64,000 bases of DNA from Misgurnus anguillicaudatus (GCF_027580225.2 NC_073356.2:2418001-2482000); one strand, 5' to 3'. Shown: positions 49,277 through 60,500, counted from the first letter of the stretch. The notes: generated by a model not told the origin, from the sequence alone. A program made the numbers and translations.

Positions 49277-49765
49277 AGGCTGGAGAGAAACCACGGAGCT
49301 GTGAGTAACTGCATATATTGTTGTTGGCCACCCGAAGTGTTAAAGTAGCGTGTGTTTTACCTTTCTAGCGGCCCCATTAAGGGAAGTCGGTGGGTGAGCC
49401 GTGAAGCTGGAGAGAAACCACGGAGCTGTGAGTAATTGCATTCATTGTTGGTGATAAACCTAAGTGTTAAAGGAGTGTGTGTTTACCTTTCTAGCGGCCC
49501 CACCAAGGGAAATCAGTGGGTGAGCCGGATACCGAGTGAGCTGAAGGAAAACCACGAAGCTGTGAGTAATTGCATATATTGTTGTTGGCCACCCGGAGTG
49601 TTAAAGGAGTGTGTGCTTTACCTTTCTTGCCGTGAAGCTGGAGAGAAACCACGGAGCTGTGAGTAATTGCATATATTGTTGTTGGCTACCCGAAGTGTTA
49701 AAGGAGTGTGTGTTTTACCTTTCTAGTGGCCCCACCCAGGGAAGACAGTGGGTGAGCCGGAGACT
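49277..49765 (+). repeat. Tandem repeat A inside the 3' LTR (4 imperfect copies, ~95-135 bp)
   Basis: The block GCTGGAGAGAAACCACGGAG, followed by a GTGAGTAATTGCATATATTG segment, a GTGTTAAAGGAGTGTGTG segment and a CTAGCGGCCCCACC segment, starts near 49,279, 49,403, 49,537 and 49,633. The third-to-fourth spacing is shorter because the GGCCCC part is missing there. The copies lie downstream of the TATA-like box, in the transcribed leader. Each contains GTGAGT, which resembles a 5' splice site. Confidence 0.8.
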
Positions 49766-50422
49766 ACGTGCGCCTACAGGCAGTGGGCATTAAAGCCTTT
49801 AGTTGATTGGGGTTTCGTCAGCGCGACATCAGAGGCTGCCTTCTTCAACTAGGAGCTGGCTTTGTTTAGAGAGGAGCCAGACCCTAATTATTCACTGGAG
49901 TGTGTGAAGTGCTGTGTGAGGAGTGATCGATTGACGTGAGTACACAAGTTGCAGTGTGGTGCCGTGCTTTATTGTCTGTGTTCCCCCTCAGGGAAAGGAA
50001 GCTCTTTGCGAGTACCATCGGCAGCCGCCGCGTCGGCGAATACCCAGTCTACTCTATACACGCCAGGATATAAGCCCTGTAAGGACCCCCGGACGCGGTA
50101 GGGAAGGCACTGAGAGGGACGTGGTAGTCTGTGCAAAAACCACTGGCAGAGGAGCCGCCAAGAGGAGGGCTGGGGGGCCCAGGAGCTGTGAAACGCTGTG
50201 TGTGGCTAGAGCACCGGAAATAACTGCTATCTGTCTAGATCTTCGCCTGCCCTAGGAGAAAGGGAAGAGGACATCTGGATCCCGTTCGCTGGAACCCACG
50301 GATAGTGAGGCGCCGTCGTGCCGCCCGCAGTATCAGGAGGGACCCCCGCTCCCGGCTCCGTTGGCAATGTGGTGACGTATACCTTTCTTTCCTCCACTTC
50401 CTCCAGTGTCACCCGTACTGTA

Positions 50423-50686
50423 CACGTCTTGAACGCCCTGTAGAGAGAACACACTCATTGCAAACGAGCTAAATCTATATTTACCCAACACGTCTTGAAC
50501 GCCCTGTAGAGAGAACATACTCATTGCAAACGAGCTAAAGCTGTACTAACCCAACACGTCTTGAACGCCCTGTAGAGAGAACACACTCAATGCAAACGAG
50601 CTAAAGCTATACTTACCCAACACGTCTTGAACACCCTGTAGAGAGAACACACTCATTGCAACGAGCTAAAGTTATACTTACCCCAT
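50423..50686 (+). repeat. Tandem repeat B inside the 3' LTR (4 copies, 66-bp period)
   Basis: CACGTCTTGAACGCCCTGTA begins at 50,423, 50,489, 50,555 and 50,621, each followed by GAGAGAACACACTCATTGCA and an ACGAGCTAAA segment. The fourth copy is one base shorter. Diverged relatives (TCGTCTCGAAGGCCCCGAG, then GAGAGAGAATACTTACC) continue to about 50,785. Confidence 0.88.
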
Positions 50687-51124
50687 TCGTCTCGAAGGCC
50701 CCGAGATCCCAGTGGAAGAATAAACTTACCTTGCACGCTCGAACACATAGTGGTACCTAGGAGAGAGAGAATACTTACCTTGTGGCGAGGTGACACGGCC
50801 CGTCTCCAGCTTGGCCCGGAGAACCTGAAATAGAGAAACAGAGGAAAGATTCAGCGACGAAGACGTGAGCCCGTTAACGTATCATCACACTCATTCTGTG
50901 GTTTATTCTGCCCTCAGGAGGACGAAGCAGGCCGTGAGGAGACCGTCCATACAGGAGGTGGGTCGAGGACGAAGGAGCTCCGCCCGACCCTTGCCCTGTG
51001 ATCCCTTGGCCCTACAGTGTTGACCTCTCCCCTCCAACGTCCCAGGCCAGTAGTGTTCCCCCTGAGGGCGAGAGGACATTTTAGATTCCCGTCCCCATTC
51101 CCTTGATTCTTTTTAACTAAATTA

Positions 51125-51130
51125 AATAAA
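51125..51130 (+). promoter_or_regulatory. LTR polyadenylation signal
   Basis: AATAAA, about 120 bp before the LTR end, followed by the T/GT-rich stretch TTTTTGTTTGTCTGGTCATT. The same signal is kept in the 5' remnant at 44,679-44,684. Confidence 0.65.
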
Positions 51131-51253
51131 GTTGTTCTTATTTTACTTATCTTTTTGTTTGTCTGGTCATTGGGGTGCTTTGGGGACCTCCTCGAGGCGG
51201 AACTTTGGTAAGAGCGTGACCCACGTAGCTCGTGGTCCGCTCGGGCCGTGACA

Positions 51254-52019
51254 CTAGCATGTTTTTCATGCACCTAAATATATGATATGATCTATACTAA
51301 TATACCTGGTATATACCAGCTAATAAATGTAGTCTTAATTTGGGTGGGCACACTGCATTTGAAATTCAATCTGCATCTAATATAGCTAAACCAAGTAAAT
51401 TTGCTCAAATTAAAGTCATTTTATGATTAAGTCAAGTTTAATCATAAAAAAATTATTTTACCAGCAACAAAATTGTGGACAGTGAAAATGCTGAGTGGCT
51501 AGTAGCTTTGGAAAACAACTAGCCACTTTGGCTGGTGAGCAAAAAAGTTAATGTCAAGCCCTGCTTACTAGTCTATCAAATAATATCTCATGGTCTATCA
51601 TCATTAGTGAGTTTCTGGTTACCTGTGCTGTGCAGTTGCATATGGAGTGTTTTATTGACTGCTGCATTTAAAAATATGTCTTTTCAAAGCAAGATCTCAG
51701 TGTATCATTGATGGTATAAAGTTAAGCCCCCTCAACAATTTCACATGCCCCCTCTGTCATTTCATCCTGCAGCCGGGCCTTCTCTAATATATCACATACT
51801 GTAGGAGGCTATTTTGCTTTAGATTCAACCTTTAAATATTTTTGTTAAAAATTATCTTAATATGTAAACTTACTTTATTTATGTATATCATTTAGATCAT
51901 TTAGACAAATATTCTGCATGTTTACAAAAATATATAATGTGTTAAAATTGTGTAGTGTCTCTTTAAAAATATTTTCTCATATTTTCTAAAATAAATAATC
52001 ATTTTTCTGATTTCATATT
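51254..52019. other. AT-rich intergenic sequence with a hAT-like end at 51,563
   Basis: No coding sequence seen. The stretch TTTGGCTGGTGAGCAAAAAA, then GTTAATGTCAAGCCCTG, ending at 51,563, matches in reverse the CAGGGCTYGACATTAAC end that I recall from fish hAT-type elements. The partner end is not found between 51,254 and 51,440, so the element is truncated, perhaps by the LTR insertion. The rest, to about 52,019, is unassigned AT-rich DNA. Confidence 0.5.
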
Positions 52020-53240
52020 TATTAGGCGCGGTGCGCGTGCAGCAGGTGACGCAAATTATGGGTCCTCCGAAGGTTAGACCGTCTCATTTCAGTTCTCTTC
52101 GCGACCTTCTGAGCGCCTTGAAAGGCAGAGTGCTCACCTTTTATCGCATGCTTAGTAGGGTGCAGCCCTTGAATTGGAACACAGCTTGTGAAGCTCGCGG
52201 CAGGGACTGTGCTCTTTGGTCATATACTGTTTGTATATATTTTCTGTTGGATTTAAATGATACACAGGATACAAGGAAGATATTTAATCAGAAAACGGAG
52301 TAGGCTACATGGATTGTTTTGTCGGACGGACACAGAGCGAGTGGATTGTTTTTTCGGATACGGAGAGACTGAAACTAAAACTAAAAGTGAGCTCACACAT
52401 ACTATGGAGTTTTAACACGGGTGTGAATATTTTAGTGGAAACAACAATCGCGGATTGTTCTCTTCCATGAAGGCCGATGTAAACATCTAAGAATATATGA
52501 ACATTTCTCAGATTTATTACTTTTGTGGACTACAAATGCAAGTTAATGTCATGCTGGGATTGCTTGGCGAAGATAATTTACAAACATGAGTCCGGATGGA
52601 TTATGACTTGCGCACAATTTTTAAACAAAGGTAACGTTATGTTGTCCCGTTTAAATTTTTCATGTTCATTCTATATGCACTGTCAGCTATGATGAAGTGT
52701 AATGAATCATTGCGCCGCCAACCACGGTCCTGCGACGTCAGATATGTTGTCTATTTTTTACAAAATAGAGTAAAGCGAGTAACAAACTCATTTAAATTTC
52801 AGTAATTGTAATTGCAATTATGGCTATTTCCTCTCACGTCTGTTTAACCGACGCTGATTTGGGCGGGTTTCTCCTATCCCCGTACAAAACAACTTCTCTG
52901 TCTTTGACTGCTCTTACAAGAACGTGGGTCTCCTCGGCTGTGAACTGCTCATGGCGTACGCCTGGTAAATCCGTCATAATAATAGCAACCCGCCATGGAA
53001 CTTGCGCCCTTGCGTTTAAAGGGAATGTTGGATAGCATTCTGGTTGGTTTATTTGACGTTACGCCCAAACCACACCTATGAATAATGAACCTAATTCAGA
53101 CCAACCCCTTATTGATTTGCGCCTGGCGCAAGACTTATTTCTCCCGCCGGGAAAATAGCAACAGCGCCCAAGATCCGCCCACAAAGTCACTTGCGCTTTG
53201 CGCTTCGCACTTGCGTTTCAGATCGTTGAAATAGGGCCCT
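52020..53240 (-). mobile_element. Non-autonomous DNA transposon with GGGCCCTATTT end
   Basis: On the minus strand it opens AGGGCCCTATTTCAACGATC at 53,240, then runs through GC-rich subterminal motifs (ACGCAAGTGCGAAGCGCAAAG), a pattern common in teleost genomes. The other end is taken at the GGCGCGGTGCGCGTGC stretch near 52,024 but lacks the GGGCCC terminus, so that boundary is uncertain. The internal 71-90-residue open stretches have no recognisable domain. Confidence 0.55.
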
Positions 53241-53360
53241 CAGAATCTAAAACAAGGAGGGCATATTAAGTGTTTATTGTATTTTCATTTTAACCGAGCA
53301 GCTATGGTTGCGCGTTTCACACACAAACACAAACCTCTCCACACCACGTTGACACTGACA

Positions 53361-54173
53361 CTGAGTCCCAATTCACTTACTTATACTACGACCTAAAAGT
53401 ATGTACTGTTTTTGTGAGGAAAATTTACTTTTGAGTGTGTAGCAAAAGAGTATGCACGTTCTGGGACGTACTTCGATGACGTCATGCAACGTGAACGAAA
53501 ACGTGGTTGCCTAGTTACGCACACCATGACTGTTAACAATATTTCATTCATTCTTATAACTTATGGCAAATATAATTTTATTTACTATTCCCATCTTTTT
53601 TCCCATCGTTTTTGTTCACAATACATTTTACAATGTGTTCTACCAAGTTGAGGAGTGAAGCAGAGTGTCATTAGAACCAAACGCAGGTCGTTTGTGAGGC
53701 GGCTGGTTCTGACGTTCATGTGCAATGTGTGTAACGATAAACTCCTTATTTTAAAGTCAAAATATTAAAAAGTTTATAGTATAACTATTGTTTAACGTAT
53801 TTTATACTTAATGCTATACTTATATATGACTCAAAAATACCCAGATGAAAATGAACCATGCTTTTACTATAGTAAAAGTGTAGTAACCATGTTTCTTTCG
53901 TTGGACCAATAAAGTTAACATTTGTACAGCCACAGTATTACTACAAATAAGCAAGAGGGTCAGTGTGGTTAAGCTCCTCCCTCCCGCACGCAATGGGTTG
54001 TGGGCAATATTAGCCGTTAGAGTGTGCATTGATCTGCACTTCGAATTCTAACCGGAAATAGCAGACTATCCGGGTATCTTTGGGATACTCATTTCAACAT
54101 ACTACGATTTGGGACGTACTAATTCTAGTTTCAAATACTATTTAGGACGGATAGTATGCGAATTGGGCCTCAG
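53361..54173. mobile_element. ~813-bp MITE-like element with CTGAGKCCCAATTCRC ends
   Basis: Left end CTGAGTCCCAATTCACTTAC and right end (reverse complement) CTGAGGCCCAATTCGCATAC match at most of the first 20 positions. The interior is AT-rich without a transposase. Similar CCCAATTCGCATACT ends occur in fish PIF/Harbinger-like MITEs, as far as I recall. No clean target-site duplication is seen. Confidence 0.6.
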
Positions 54174-55028
54174 CATGACTGACAGCAAAGGCGACGCATG
54201 CGCTTTTAACGTGTTAAACTCAAGGGTGTATGGGTAATGTAGTCTCTGCTCTGAGTGGGACGAATTAGGAAGTGTACATTGTCAGGGTTCCCACTCTTTT
54301 CTTGAAAAGATTTTCCAGGACGTTTCCAGGACATTTTCAGCTGCTACAGTGTGAGTCAAGTTATCACAACTTAGGCTGGGTAGTAGTGATAGTATCATAT
54401 CATCATTGCTGATATCAGTTTAAAAATCCAAACTCTCACAGTCAAGCTGTATTCGCAATCAGTCACTAACGTTAGAAAATATTAACTATTATCGGACTTC
54501 TAAATTAATTGCATCTGCTCGCACCAAGGCACATTACGCATCTGGTATAGCATAAACTGATGAGTTATGTGTTTTTGACTCTAAATTATTTCGATTTATC
54601 CTATCTTTGTAACTGTTTTGTCAATTATATTGCTGAAATGGATAGACCTTTTGTAAAGCTAAATGTGTTTAAATGCAAAATCCATTTAGCCTACTGGTGT
54701 ATGAAATGGATCTGAAGTATATCATATATCCCAAGCTTTGGAGAAGCTTTGCTATTTTCTACAATTGTACCTTATATTTTGTACATTTAACCAGATTGCT
54801 TAAAATGTTTATTCATTTTATTCATAGACACTTTTTCTAGCCATTCCCTGAACTGGGGGTTTTCCTTTCACTCAGTTTTGAATTTGCTGTCTTCCTGACA
54901 TCGTCACTAACTCCTGCCTATAAAGGACAACAGAAATTTGAAAGTCTAAAACTACTTATATTGACTGATTACTGAAATTAGGCCTACTTTTCATACCTTA
55001 GCATTTTCATATCTTTCATATTCTATTA

Positions 55029-55711
55029 GGGGTGTGACGAGGCACTTAATCCACGAGACGAGACACGAGATTGGGTTCACGAGAACGAGACGAGATTTTT
55101 ATTTTATTTTTAAGAAATTCTCAATGATAAAATAAATGAATGGGGAAACTGAAATCACATTATTTTGAAATGTTTTAACTAATCTAGGACTGTCCCTAAC
55201 AATTATTTTGCTAATTGATAATGAAGTCATTTGATATTTTTGGTAATAAAATAACAACCTTTAACATTACATAATAATGACAATGCAATAATAATTCGTC
55301 CAAATAAAGTATCAAAACTAGTAAACACATTTATATAGCCTAAAAAAACAGAATTATGTACTATAACAAATGCCTACAGGGGGCGGTAAATGACCCACTT
55401 CAGTTACTTTAATTTTAAACGGATGCTTTTAGCCAAACAACGTTTAAATCCATTTAAATCTTTAATATTTGTCCAATTCTTTACAGTAGAAATGATACAG
55501 TCACTGTTATTATTGAGCAAGATTTAAAAAGCAAACGCAGTAAAAGACAGAATATATTGCATTTAATTTATGACGTATGCAGTCTACAAATGCAACCTCT
55601 GGATGCAGCATTTTGTATAAGAAACGGCCAGCATTTGACCTCCCAGAGAAAACTTGTGACATAATTAATTTCGCGATACATATTTAACCGCACGAGATCT
55701 CGTCACACCCC
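55029..55711. mobile_element. ~0.68-kb nested MITE with GGGGTGTGACGA ends
   Basis: Ends GGGGTGTGACGA and TCGTCACACCCC are perfect inverted repeats, each flanked by TA. It lies inside the 2.25-kb element and so inserted later. Left subterminal sequence has repeated ACGAGA motifs (CACGAGACGAGACACGAGA). Interior is AT-rich with no gene. Confidence 0.75.
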
Positions 55712-55829
55712 TATATTTTATGCATTATACTTACTGTACAGAACACATTATTTTTTCACTTAGACTTCGACTAGAATGCTTTCACAGTGAATCCTTACGT
55801 GTAACGGTTCACATTTACCAAAAGCTGGC

Positions 55830-55924
55830 AGGTACACACACACGTACACACACACACACGTACACACACACACGTACACACACACACGTACACACACACG
55901 TACACACACGTACACACACACACA
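55830..55924. repeat. Microsatellite (ACGT plus AC)n
   Basis: GTACACACACAC and GTACACACAC units of varying AC number alternate for about 95 bp. Open frames here read Thr-His/Arg repeats and are not genes. Confidence 0.95.
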
Positions 55925-57450
55925 TTACCCTTTTAAGCCCAACTGCAGCAAATGGGGAACGGGGTACAGAGAGTGAGGCAGAGCAGTGCCATTGAGTAGA
56001 GCGGTGTTGAGGCAGAGGGGAGGAGGAGAGGGACGGGAATGTTACGTTGTAGGTTCAGTAGACTTGTTATTCTCTGCTTTTCTACAATGATTAGCTGAAA
56101 CTGCTTCACCACGCTGCTGAATCGTGTTGTCAGACAGGAGTACCGCACGTGCATATTTGCCACAGAACTCACATGTCCGTAGTTTAGAGGGGCAAGTCCT
56201 ACCAGCGTACTATGTCGTCAAATTGCGCACTTGCTACGCAAACGCGTACATTGGCAGGTATGTGTCACGTGGGGCGGTGTGCTGGCTACATGCGGAAATG
56301 AAGGAAGAAAGCGCTCCAGCCCAATATTACACGTTAAAGGCAGGTCAAAACAGACATTCATGCATAACATTTTTAACCCGTTTGCGTTCATCCTACCAGG
56401 AGGGAAAATAATTTTCCAGGACAACGCAAGCGTTTCCAGGACATTTGACGTTTCCCCCCATTTTTTATGTGTTTTCCAGTACTGGAAAATTGGTCTTTCA
56501 TTTTCCAGGTTTTCCAGGACGCGTGGGAACCCTGATTGTGAAGGGCGCTCTGAAAAGCGGCAGCGCAGCTAAAGGATTAAATCCTCTGATTTAAACAGAT
56601 GTGCAAATGAGCGTTCCGGTACGCTAAAAGCACGTTCTGGGCGCATGGAGAGGTGGTGGTACGCTCAAGAGCTATATTTAGAAGTGGCGGTACTGAGTAC
56701 CGGCGCGTTCCGGCCCACTTAAAGCACTGCCCAGGTAGCCAAAACAGTTTGGCCCAATAATGGCCCAAATCCGGCAGGCCAGAAAAAAAACCATGGCCCA
56801 GTTCCGGCTGCCAGACAAGGGCCAAATCTGGGATGAATGACGCCCCAGAATCGGCCCAAGTACACTGGCCCATGTCCGGGTGCCAGAAGTGAGCCAACAC
56901 TGCCAGCACATTGCCAGAATCACGCCAGCTAAAACTGTACACTCAGCCGAAACTGCACCATGTCCGGGTGCTAAAAGTCAGCCGACACTGCCAGCACAGT
57001 GCCAGAATCACGCCAGCTTAAACTGTACACTCAGCCGAAACTAGCCCAAATTTTTTTTAAGTGTTTTCCACAAAACAATATATTATAACCTTAGCCCTTA
57101 AGATGGCATGTTATCCCTTCTTAAAAAAACTTTTATTATATTTAGTTAAAAAAGTTAAACTGCAGATTAGAAGTTCTATCCTCAATGTTTGTGATGCTTT
57201 TAATGTGTTAAGTGTCACACTTTACTGTAGGTGTTTTAAAAAAAAGAAAGAAAAATATACAGTATGTTTACATGTTTATTTGAAACATAACATTACATTA
57301 ATAAAACATTAATAAACATCTGGACACTCCTCAAGTGTACCCTAAAAGAAGGAAAGATTGAGAGAATAAGAGATAAGAGGGGGAACAGAAAATGACTCAT
57401 GGTTACTTCATCAGATGGACTGAAGGCATTAATGTTAACTTGGTTAAATG

Positions 57451-57876
57451 TTAAAGGAATAGTTCACCCTAAAATAAAAAATCTGTCATAATTTACCCAT
57501 CCTCATGTTGTTTTAAACCTGTATGATTTTTTTTCTGATGAACACAAAAGAAGATATTTTGAGGAATGATGGTAAACACATAGCAGATTGTAACCATTGA
57601 CTTCCATAGAAGAAATAAAAAATATGATGGAATTTAATGGGTACCGTCAACTGTGTGCTAACCATCATTTATCAAAATATTTTCTTCATCATTTATCACA
57701 ATACTTCCAAAATACTTTTTCCTACTATGGGAGTCAATGGTTGCAATCTGCTGTGTGTTTACCATCATTCCTCAAAACATCTTCATTTGTGTTTATCAGA
57801 AAAAACATCATGCAGATTTAGAACAACATGAGGATGAGTAAATAATGACAGAATATTCATTGAACTATCCCTTTAA
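57451..57876. mobile_element. 426-bp MITE, TTAAAGGRATAGTTCA type
   Basis: Left end TTAAAGGAATAGTTCACCC and right end (reverse complement) TTAAAGGGATAGTTCAATG match over 16 bases but one. The interior (CCTCATGTTGTTTTAAACC, GAACACAAAAGAAGATATTT) is the familiar sequence of a very abundant cyprinid MITE. It sits inside the CCCAGGTAGCCA element. Confidence 0.88.
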
Positions 57877-57894
57877 CAACAATTGAAATACCTT

Positions 57895-58035
57895 GAATTT
57901 GCTTGTTTTCAGGCCCCCTCTCTTCTTCTTTTTGCATCTCTGTCAGATGCAAGCTGCAGAGGTTTTTATGAACTTTTCTACTTCACCATCTGGTGCACGA
58001 ACAGTACTTGAATTTCTTCTGACAGATTCTTGAAA
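57895..58035 (-). pseudogene. Possible decayed coding remnant inside the 2.5-kb element
   Basis: On the minus strand one frame reads ESVRRNSSTVRAPDGEVEKF, then an in-frame TGA, then a basic stretch QRCKKKRGGL. It looks protein-like and is bounded by T-rich and AG dinucleotide sequence, as an exon would be. I cannot name a family. It may be a fossil of the element's own transposase or accessory gene, or chance. Confidence 0.25.
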
Positions 58036-58080
58036 AGAAACAAAATTATTTAATTAGGTAAATGCAAGCATGTTAGTTTA

Positions 58081-58290
58081 AAGGAATAGTCTACTCATTT
58101 TTAATATTAAACTATGTTATTACCTTAACTAAGAACTGTTGATACATCCCTCTATCATCTGTGTGCGTGCACGTAAGCGCTGGAGCGCGCTGCGACGCTT
58201 CGATAGCATTTAGCTTAGCCCCATTCATTCAATTGTACCATTTAGAGATAAAGTTAGAAGTGACCAAACACATCAACGTTTTATATATAT
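58081..58290. mobile_element. Fragment of an abundant fish repeat (AAGGAATAGTCTACTC type)
   Basis: AAAGGAATAGTCTACTCATT, then GTTGATACATCCCTCTATC, GTGCACGTAAGCGCTGGAGC and TTTAGCTTAGCCCCATTCAT in order is a sequence I recall as repeated many times in zebrafish. Only the beginning is present and no right end is found. Confidence 0.6.
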
Positions 58291-59040
58291 CTATATATCA
58301 GTCACACCAGTTTGTCCTTCTTTTAAATGAAGTTTACATCTAATATGTGCAGAGTATAAATATTTTATGCAATAAAATTATGTTAAATAACTTCCAAAAA
58401 GTCTTACCTCAGAGAAATTGCACTTCATGCAGCAACAACCGTTAAAGCCTGGTAAATGTCGTCACTAGATGTCGCAGCTAGTGCGCATGTCTTGAAACAG
58501 CAGCACTTCTTTTTCCAAAATAAAAGTTCCTTTAACCAGCTTTAATTGTCTACAAATTGTACTCGATAAATTATAAATAGATCAATCTTTATGATCAAAT
58601 TAGTTCAAATTCTGGAAAAGGGCTGAAAAATTGTAGTTGTAATAAAGTAAACAAATTGACAAGCTTTACAGCTTATTAATTTTTTTTAATAAAATTTCAA
58701 TTTAGTATTTGACCATTAATTAATCAATTATGTGTTTGTTGAAATATTACATACATAGAAAATATTTCAGTATAAACTTAATAGCCCAGATACTTACATT
58801 CAATAGGCTAATGGCACTTTACGCCTCTACAAACCTATTCTTAACATTAAAATATGCTTCTCCCCTTCCCTTATTTTATTAGGGAAAAATTTCTGAGCTT
58901 AACTTTTCATTACACTACTTAAAATCAGTTTACATAGGCTACCATTAATCAGGAAAACTAAAAACAATTATCAAAACATTAAATAGGAACAATTATATGC
59001 ATATCAATTGTTAAATTAATATATTTTTATTAAAACAGTG
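58290..59040. other. AT-rich interior, no feature seen
   Basis: Lies inside the 2.5-kb CCCAGGTAGCCA element. It has poly-A/T tracts and no open frame or motif that I can support. Confidence 0.5.
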
Positions 59041-59236
59041 AAATGTGAAAGCCAATATGTGGAAAATATGCCATTTGTCAGCCAAAATCAGACCAAATCC
59101 GCATATCCACAGCCTAGCCGAATCTGGCAACTTTTGCTGGGCCAGTGCTGGCTTAATGCTGGTAAGCCGCAGCCAGAACCCAGCCGCATGCGCCAACACT
59201 CAGACGGATCTGGCCCGAGTGCACTGGCTACCTGGG

Positions 59237-60310
59237 TGGTAACCACAAAATAACTATGGTTTTCACAACCATTGTTTTCAAGGACTATAGTTAAATCATG
59301 GTTAGTGTAGTAAAACCATTTTGCTAATAGTAATCAATACACCAAAAAAACATGGTTACTACTCTTTTACCACAAAAAACATGATTCATTTTTGTAAGTT
59401 TGTTGGTTTGTCAGATTAATCAAAGTCCCAAATATGCAACTTTACATGAATAAAACAGCCTTGTATGAGTGCATGTTGGAATATTTTTTATTTATTTTCA
59501 TTCTCACTGTGTTGTCTATATGCTCATTGTAAGTTTTGCAAAGCTGCCGTTCACTGAATCTTACACATCCACCGAACGTACTGTCATTGTTCTTGATAAC
59601 CACTAGATGGTGCCATTTGTTCATAAATACTGATAGACTTTAATATGATAATCAAACTGGTGAGTTCTTTAAAAACAAATATCTTTTGGCATGGCATCCT
59701 TGTGCACTTATACAGTCCAATTTTATTGATTGTAAAAGGTCACCTATTAACAAGAAGAAAACATTTCCCCATGATCTCATGTCAATCAGGACAAAAACAT
59801 GGCAAAGCTGTGTGGTTCTGGTAAGAATAAATGACTGATTTAGATCTTTGGAATAAATAATACATGCTTAATTTTAAAACCTACTTTTTGTTTGTCCATT
59901 CTGGTCTCTTATCAGATGCTCAGGAGTCCCAGGAGCAGCTGCTTATAATCAAACCCTCGTGGACCAAAAAGGACAAATGTAGTCTCCTCAGGACAAAATT
60001 CACTGCAACATGGACACACAGATGATGATATGATCCTAAACAAATATCACAAGACCGTTTATTTGCTGTCAGACATTAATCATATATTTTTGAGCAGGAG
60101 TTTATTTTAAAATACAATAACAACATAGAACTTAAATCTGGGCTATTCTACAAGCAAGTTTTTAAAGGTTTTATAGTCACTTTCTAACCAATGCAAACAT
60201 CGATAAAAGTATTCCTCTCACTTTCTGCTGCTTGCCAGCTTGTCTCACAAACACATGATCGTTAGCCCACCCTGCAAACATCTATCTGCCAAATATGATC
60301 TTTAGTGGGA
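59237..60310. other. AT-rich intergenic sequence with ACCATGGTT-like repeat words
   Basis: Between 59,240 and 59,390 words such as ACTATGGTTTTCACAACCAT, TAAATCATGGTTAGTGTAGT and AAAAACATGGTTACTACTC recur, resembling a short degenerate MITE common in fish; a similar word cluster is at 53,850-53,905. From 59,400 to 60,310 I see nothing nameable. Confidence 0.4.
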
Positions 60311-60326
60311 TGCACATCTGGCTTCT

Positions 60327-60500
60327 TTAGCTGGTGGTGCTTGGCAGGGTCACTGGGTTCACAGCTTTTTCCCACATCCTCTTCAGCTGGGATTCTGGGA
60401 AAACCATCCCCATTGATTGAGCTGCACAACCCCATGCTGAGTGCTCCAGGCCTAAGACACCTTTATACGGTTGGGTGATTTGCCCTCCAACACATTCAGA
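60327..60500 (-). other. Possible terminal exon or exon fossil on the minus strand
   Basis: A GC-richer island in AT-rich DNA. On the minus strand, after a T-rich stretch and CATACCAG (a plausible splice acceptor), one frame reads VSECVGGQITQPYKGVLGLE, later CAAQSMGMVFPESQLKRMWE, and ends VNPVTLPSTTS at a TAA. Residue composition looks like a real protein and codon use is not AT-biased like the flank. I do not recognise the family. Single exon, no other exons in view. Confidence 0.3.

Larger units (their letters stand above)
44646..51253 (+). mobile_element. Ty3/gypsy-type LTR retrotransposon, 5'-truncated and defective
   Basis: Order: remnant of the 5' LTR, primer binding site, gag, protease, RT connection fragment, RNase H, integrase, polypurine tract, complete 3' LTR. 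This PR-RT-RH-IN order, an integrase with HHCC and DDE residues and a W-x-GTPY motif like the GPY/F module place it in Ty3/gypsy (Metaviridae). No env-like ORF fits between pol and the 3' LTR, and I see no chromodomain. The 5' LTR is lost into the satellite junction, so no target-site duplication can be tested. The base following the 3' LTR starts CTAGCATG. The copy cannot move by itself. Confidence 0.93.
48836..51253 (+). repeat. Complete 3' LTR (~2,418 bp)
   Basis: Opens TGTCACGGAGTGACA and ends GGGCCGTGACA, so it has TG...CA ends with an extended TGTCAC / GTGACA inverted terminal repeat. The right end is fixed by identity with the 5' remnant next to the primer binding site; the left end by the polypurine tract. 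At 2.4 kb it is long for a gypsy LTR. U3 is short (about 210 bp, with CCAAT and TATA-like boxes) and the AATAAA lies near the right end, so R plus U5 must occupy most of it. It holds two tandem repeats, described separately. Other stretches (49,800-50,420 and 50,690-51,100) show nothing I can name. Confidence 0.9.
54283..56534. mobile_element. 2.25-kb DNA transposon with CAGGGTTCCCAC ends
   Basis: Left end CAGGGTTCCCAC at 54,283 and right end GTGGGAACCCTG ending at 56,534 are inverted repeats; both are followed inside by clustered TTTTCCAGGAC motifs. A 5-bp direct repeat ATTGT flanks it on both sides (54,278-54,282 and 56,535-56,539). The CAGGG start resembles hAT ends, though hAT usually makes 8-bp duplications. 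No intact transposase ORF. It contains a second element (55,027-55,713) and an ACGT-rich microsatellite. Confidence 0.75.
56730..59236. mobile_element. ~2.5-kb element with CCCAGGTAGCCA inverted ends
   Basis: CCCAGGTAGCCA at 56,730 and TGGCTACCTGGG ending at 59,236 are perfect 12-bp inverted repeats. Both ends are followed inward by degenerate GGCCCAA / GCCAGA motifs with many TGGCCC and CCAGC words (56,740-57,050 and 59,060-59,225). The middle is AT-rich and includes a MITE at 57,451 and another repeat fragment at 58,080. No target-site duplication is obvious. No intact transposase. Confidence 0.7.

Noticed and set aside
50914..51273. 119-residue minus-strand ORF across the LTR end
   Set aside because: It spans the LTR boundary into flanking DNA, has no recognisable domain and is simple read-through of GC-rich LTR.
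55720..55995. 91-residue Thr/His-rich ORF
   Set aside because: Translation of the AC/ACGT microsatellite.
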